A stretch of 64,000 bases of DNA, taken from NCBI RefSeq assembly GCF_003966125.1, contig NZ_RXMA01000014.1, positions 1 to 64,000 of the forward strand. Direction: 5' to 3'. Below, piece after piece: positions 63,785-64,000 of the stretch. The notes below the pieces were generated by a model, which was not told the DNA's origin, did not search any database, and saw nothing but the letters and a program-made list of their open reading frames with translations. Source of the stretch: Azospirillum griseum. Lineage in GTDB: Bacteria > Pseudomonadota > Alphaproteobacteria > Azospirillales > Azospirillaceae. A program made the position numbers and the translations under genes. How positions within the stretch are numbered: the first letter of the stretch is position 1; every line of letters starts with the position of its first letter.

Positions 63785-64000
63785 TCATAGGAACACGCGC
63801 TGCGCGGCGGTGATGAGGGTCTGGAGTTGCTGCCGCGCGCGGGGCGTGTTGGCGGTGGCCAGCCATTGCAGAACGAGTCCGATGAAGCCCGTGAAGATGA
63901 AGTTGGTCAGGGCATCGACATCGATTTCCAACGAACCGGCGGTGATCTCGCTGGAGGAGGCCAGAGCGTCCCGGTAGAGCACGAGATACTCGTCGTACTT
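63785..64000 (-). CDS. TetR-type regulator, C-terminal fragment
   Basis: The gene runs off the right edge; only the last 71 codons are present. The visible part is an all-helical C-terminal domain (LEIDVDALTNFIFTGFIGLVLQWLATANTP, QQLQTLITAAQRVFL) of the kind that ends TetR-family regulators; the HTH would lie outside the window. Its location just upstream of the amine oxidase and ureohydrolase suggests control of that operon. Family call is tentative. Confidence 0.55.
   Translation of the reverse strand, partial: KYDEYLVLYRDALASSSEITAGSLEIDVDALTNFIFTGFIGLVLQWLATANTPRARQQLQTLITAAQRVFL

Overview
The window is high-GC, gene-dense DNA from an alphaproteobacterium. It most resembles an Azospirillum-type member of the Rhodospirillales. 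This is inferred from gene families (urate hydroxylase PuuD, single-domain sugar ABC ATPase, short flagellin, FlmG-like TPR glycosyltransferase, ECF sigma factor with a small partner protein), not from any rRNA or marker gene. I see no tRNA, rRNA, insertion sequence, phage or CRISPR array. Spacing, strand runs and intact reading frames suggest ordinary chromosome or chromid DNA made of metabolic islands followed by a motility island.

Left part (1-14.5 kb): the end of an outer-membrane porin; the manganese exporter gene mntP on the minus strand behind a recognisable yybP-ykoY (Mn2+) riboswitch; a purine pair puuD-guaD; a TetR regulator with an RND efflux adaptor and pump closed by a perfect 18-bp terminator stem; a PhnD-like periplasmic binding protein translationally coupled to a hybrid histidine kinase; and an NnrS-like membrane protein.

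Middle (14.7-37.2 kb): a LacI-family regulator heading a D-xylose operon (xylB, xylA, xylF, xylH, single-domain xylG). Next is a seven-gene minus-strand operon, divergent from an IclR regulator. It encodes a polyamine/opine-type ABC importer and a three-subunit HcnABC/opine-oxidase-like flavoenzyme, with the binding-protein gene at the far end. Then come a lone response regulator, a small membrane protein, and an AraC regulator, porin, tannase/feruloyl esterase and aromatic-acid MFS transporter that together look like an aromatic-ester utilisation unit.

Motility island (37.3-61.1 kb): a plus-strand late-flagellar set, flgD-flgE-(two small unknown genes)-flgK-flgL-flagellin-fliD-fliS, running directly into an ECF sigma factor and a small putative anti-sigma protein. 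Three places in this run (before flgD, before the second unknown gene, before flagellin) carry the same two-part motif, CGCGCCAGC then CGTG 15 bases later. It is convergent with a FlmG-like TPR glycosyltransferase and a chemotaxis operon read on the minus strand (STAS protein, cheY, cheA, cheW, MCP, cheW, cheR, cheB, and an unusual soluble receptor-like protein). A response regulator with an HD-GYP domain lies upstream of it. Basal-body, export and motor genes and fliA are not in the window.

Right end (61.3-64 kb): an agmatinase-family ureohydrolase, a flavin amine oxidase and the end of a probable TetR-type regulator, apparently one minus-strand operon. The most novel material is the motility island: the shared motif, the embedded sigma/anti-sigma pair, the two small genes between flgE and flgK, and the soluble receptor-like protein.
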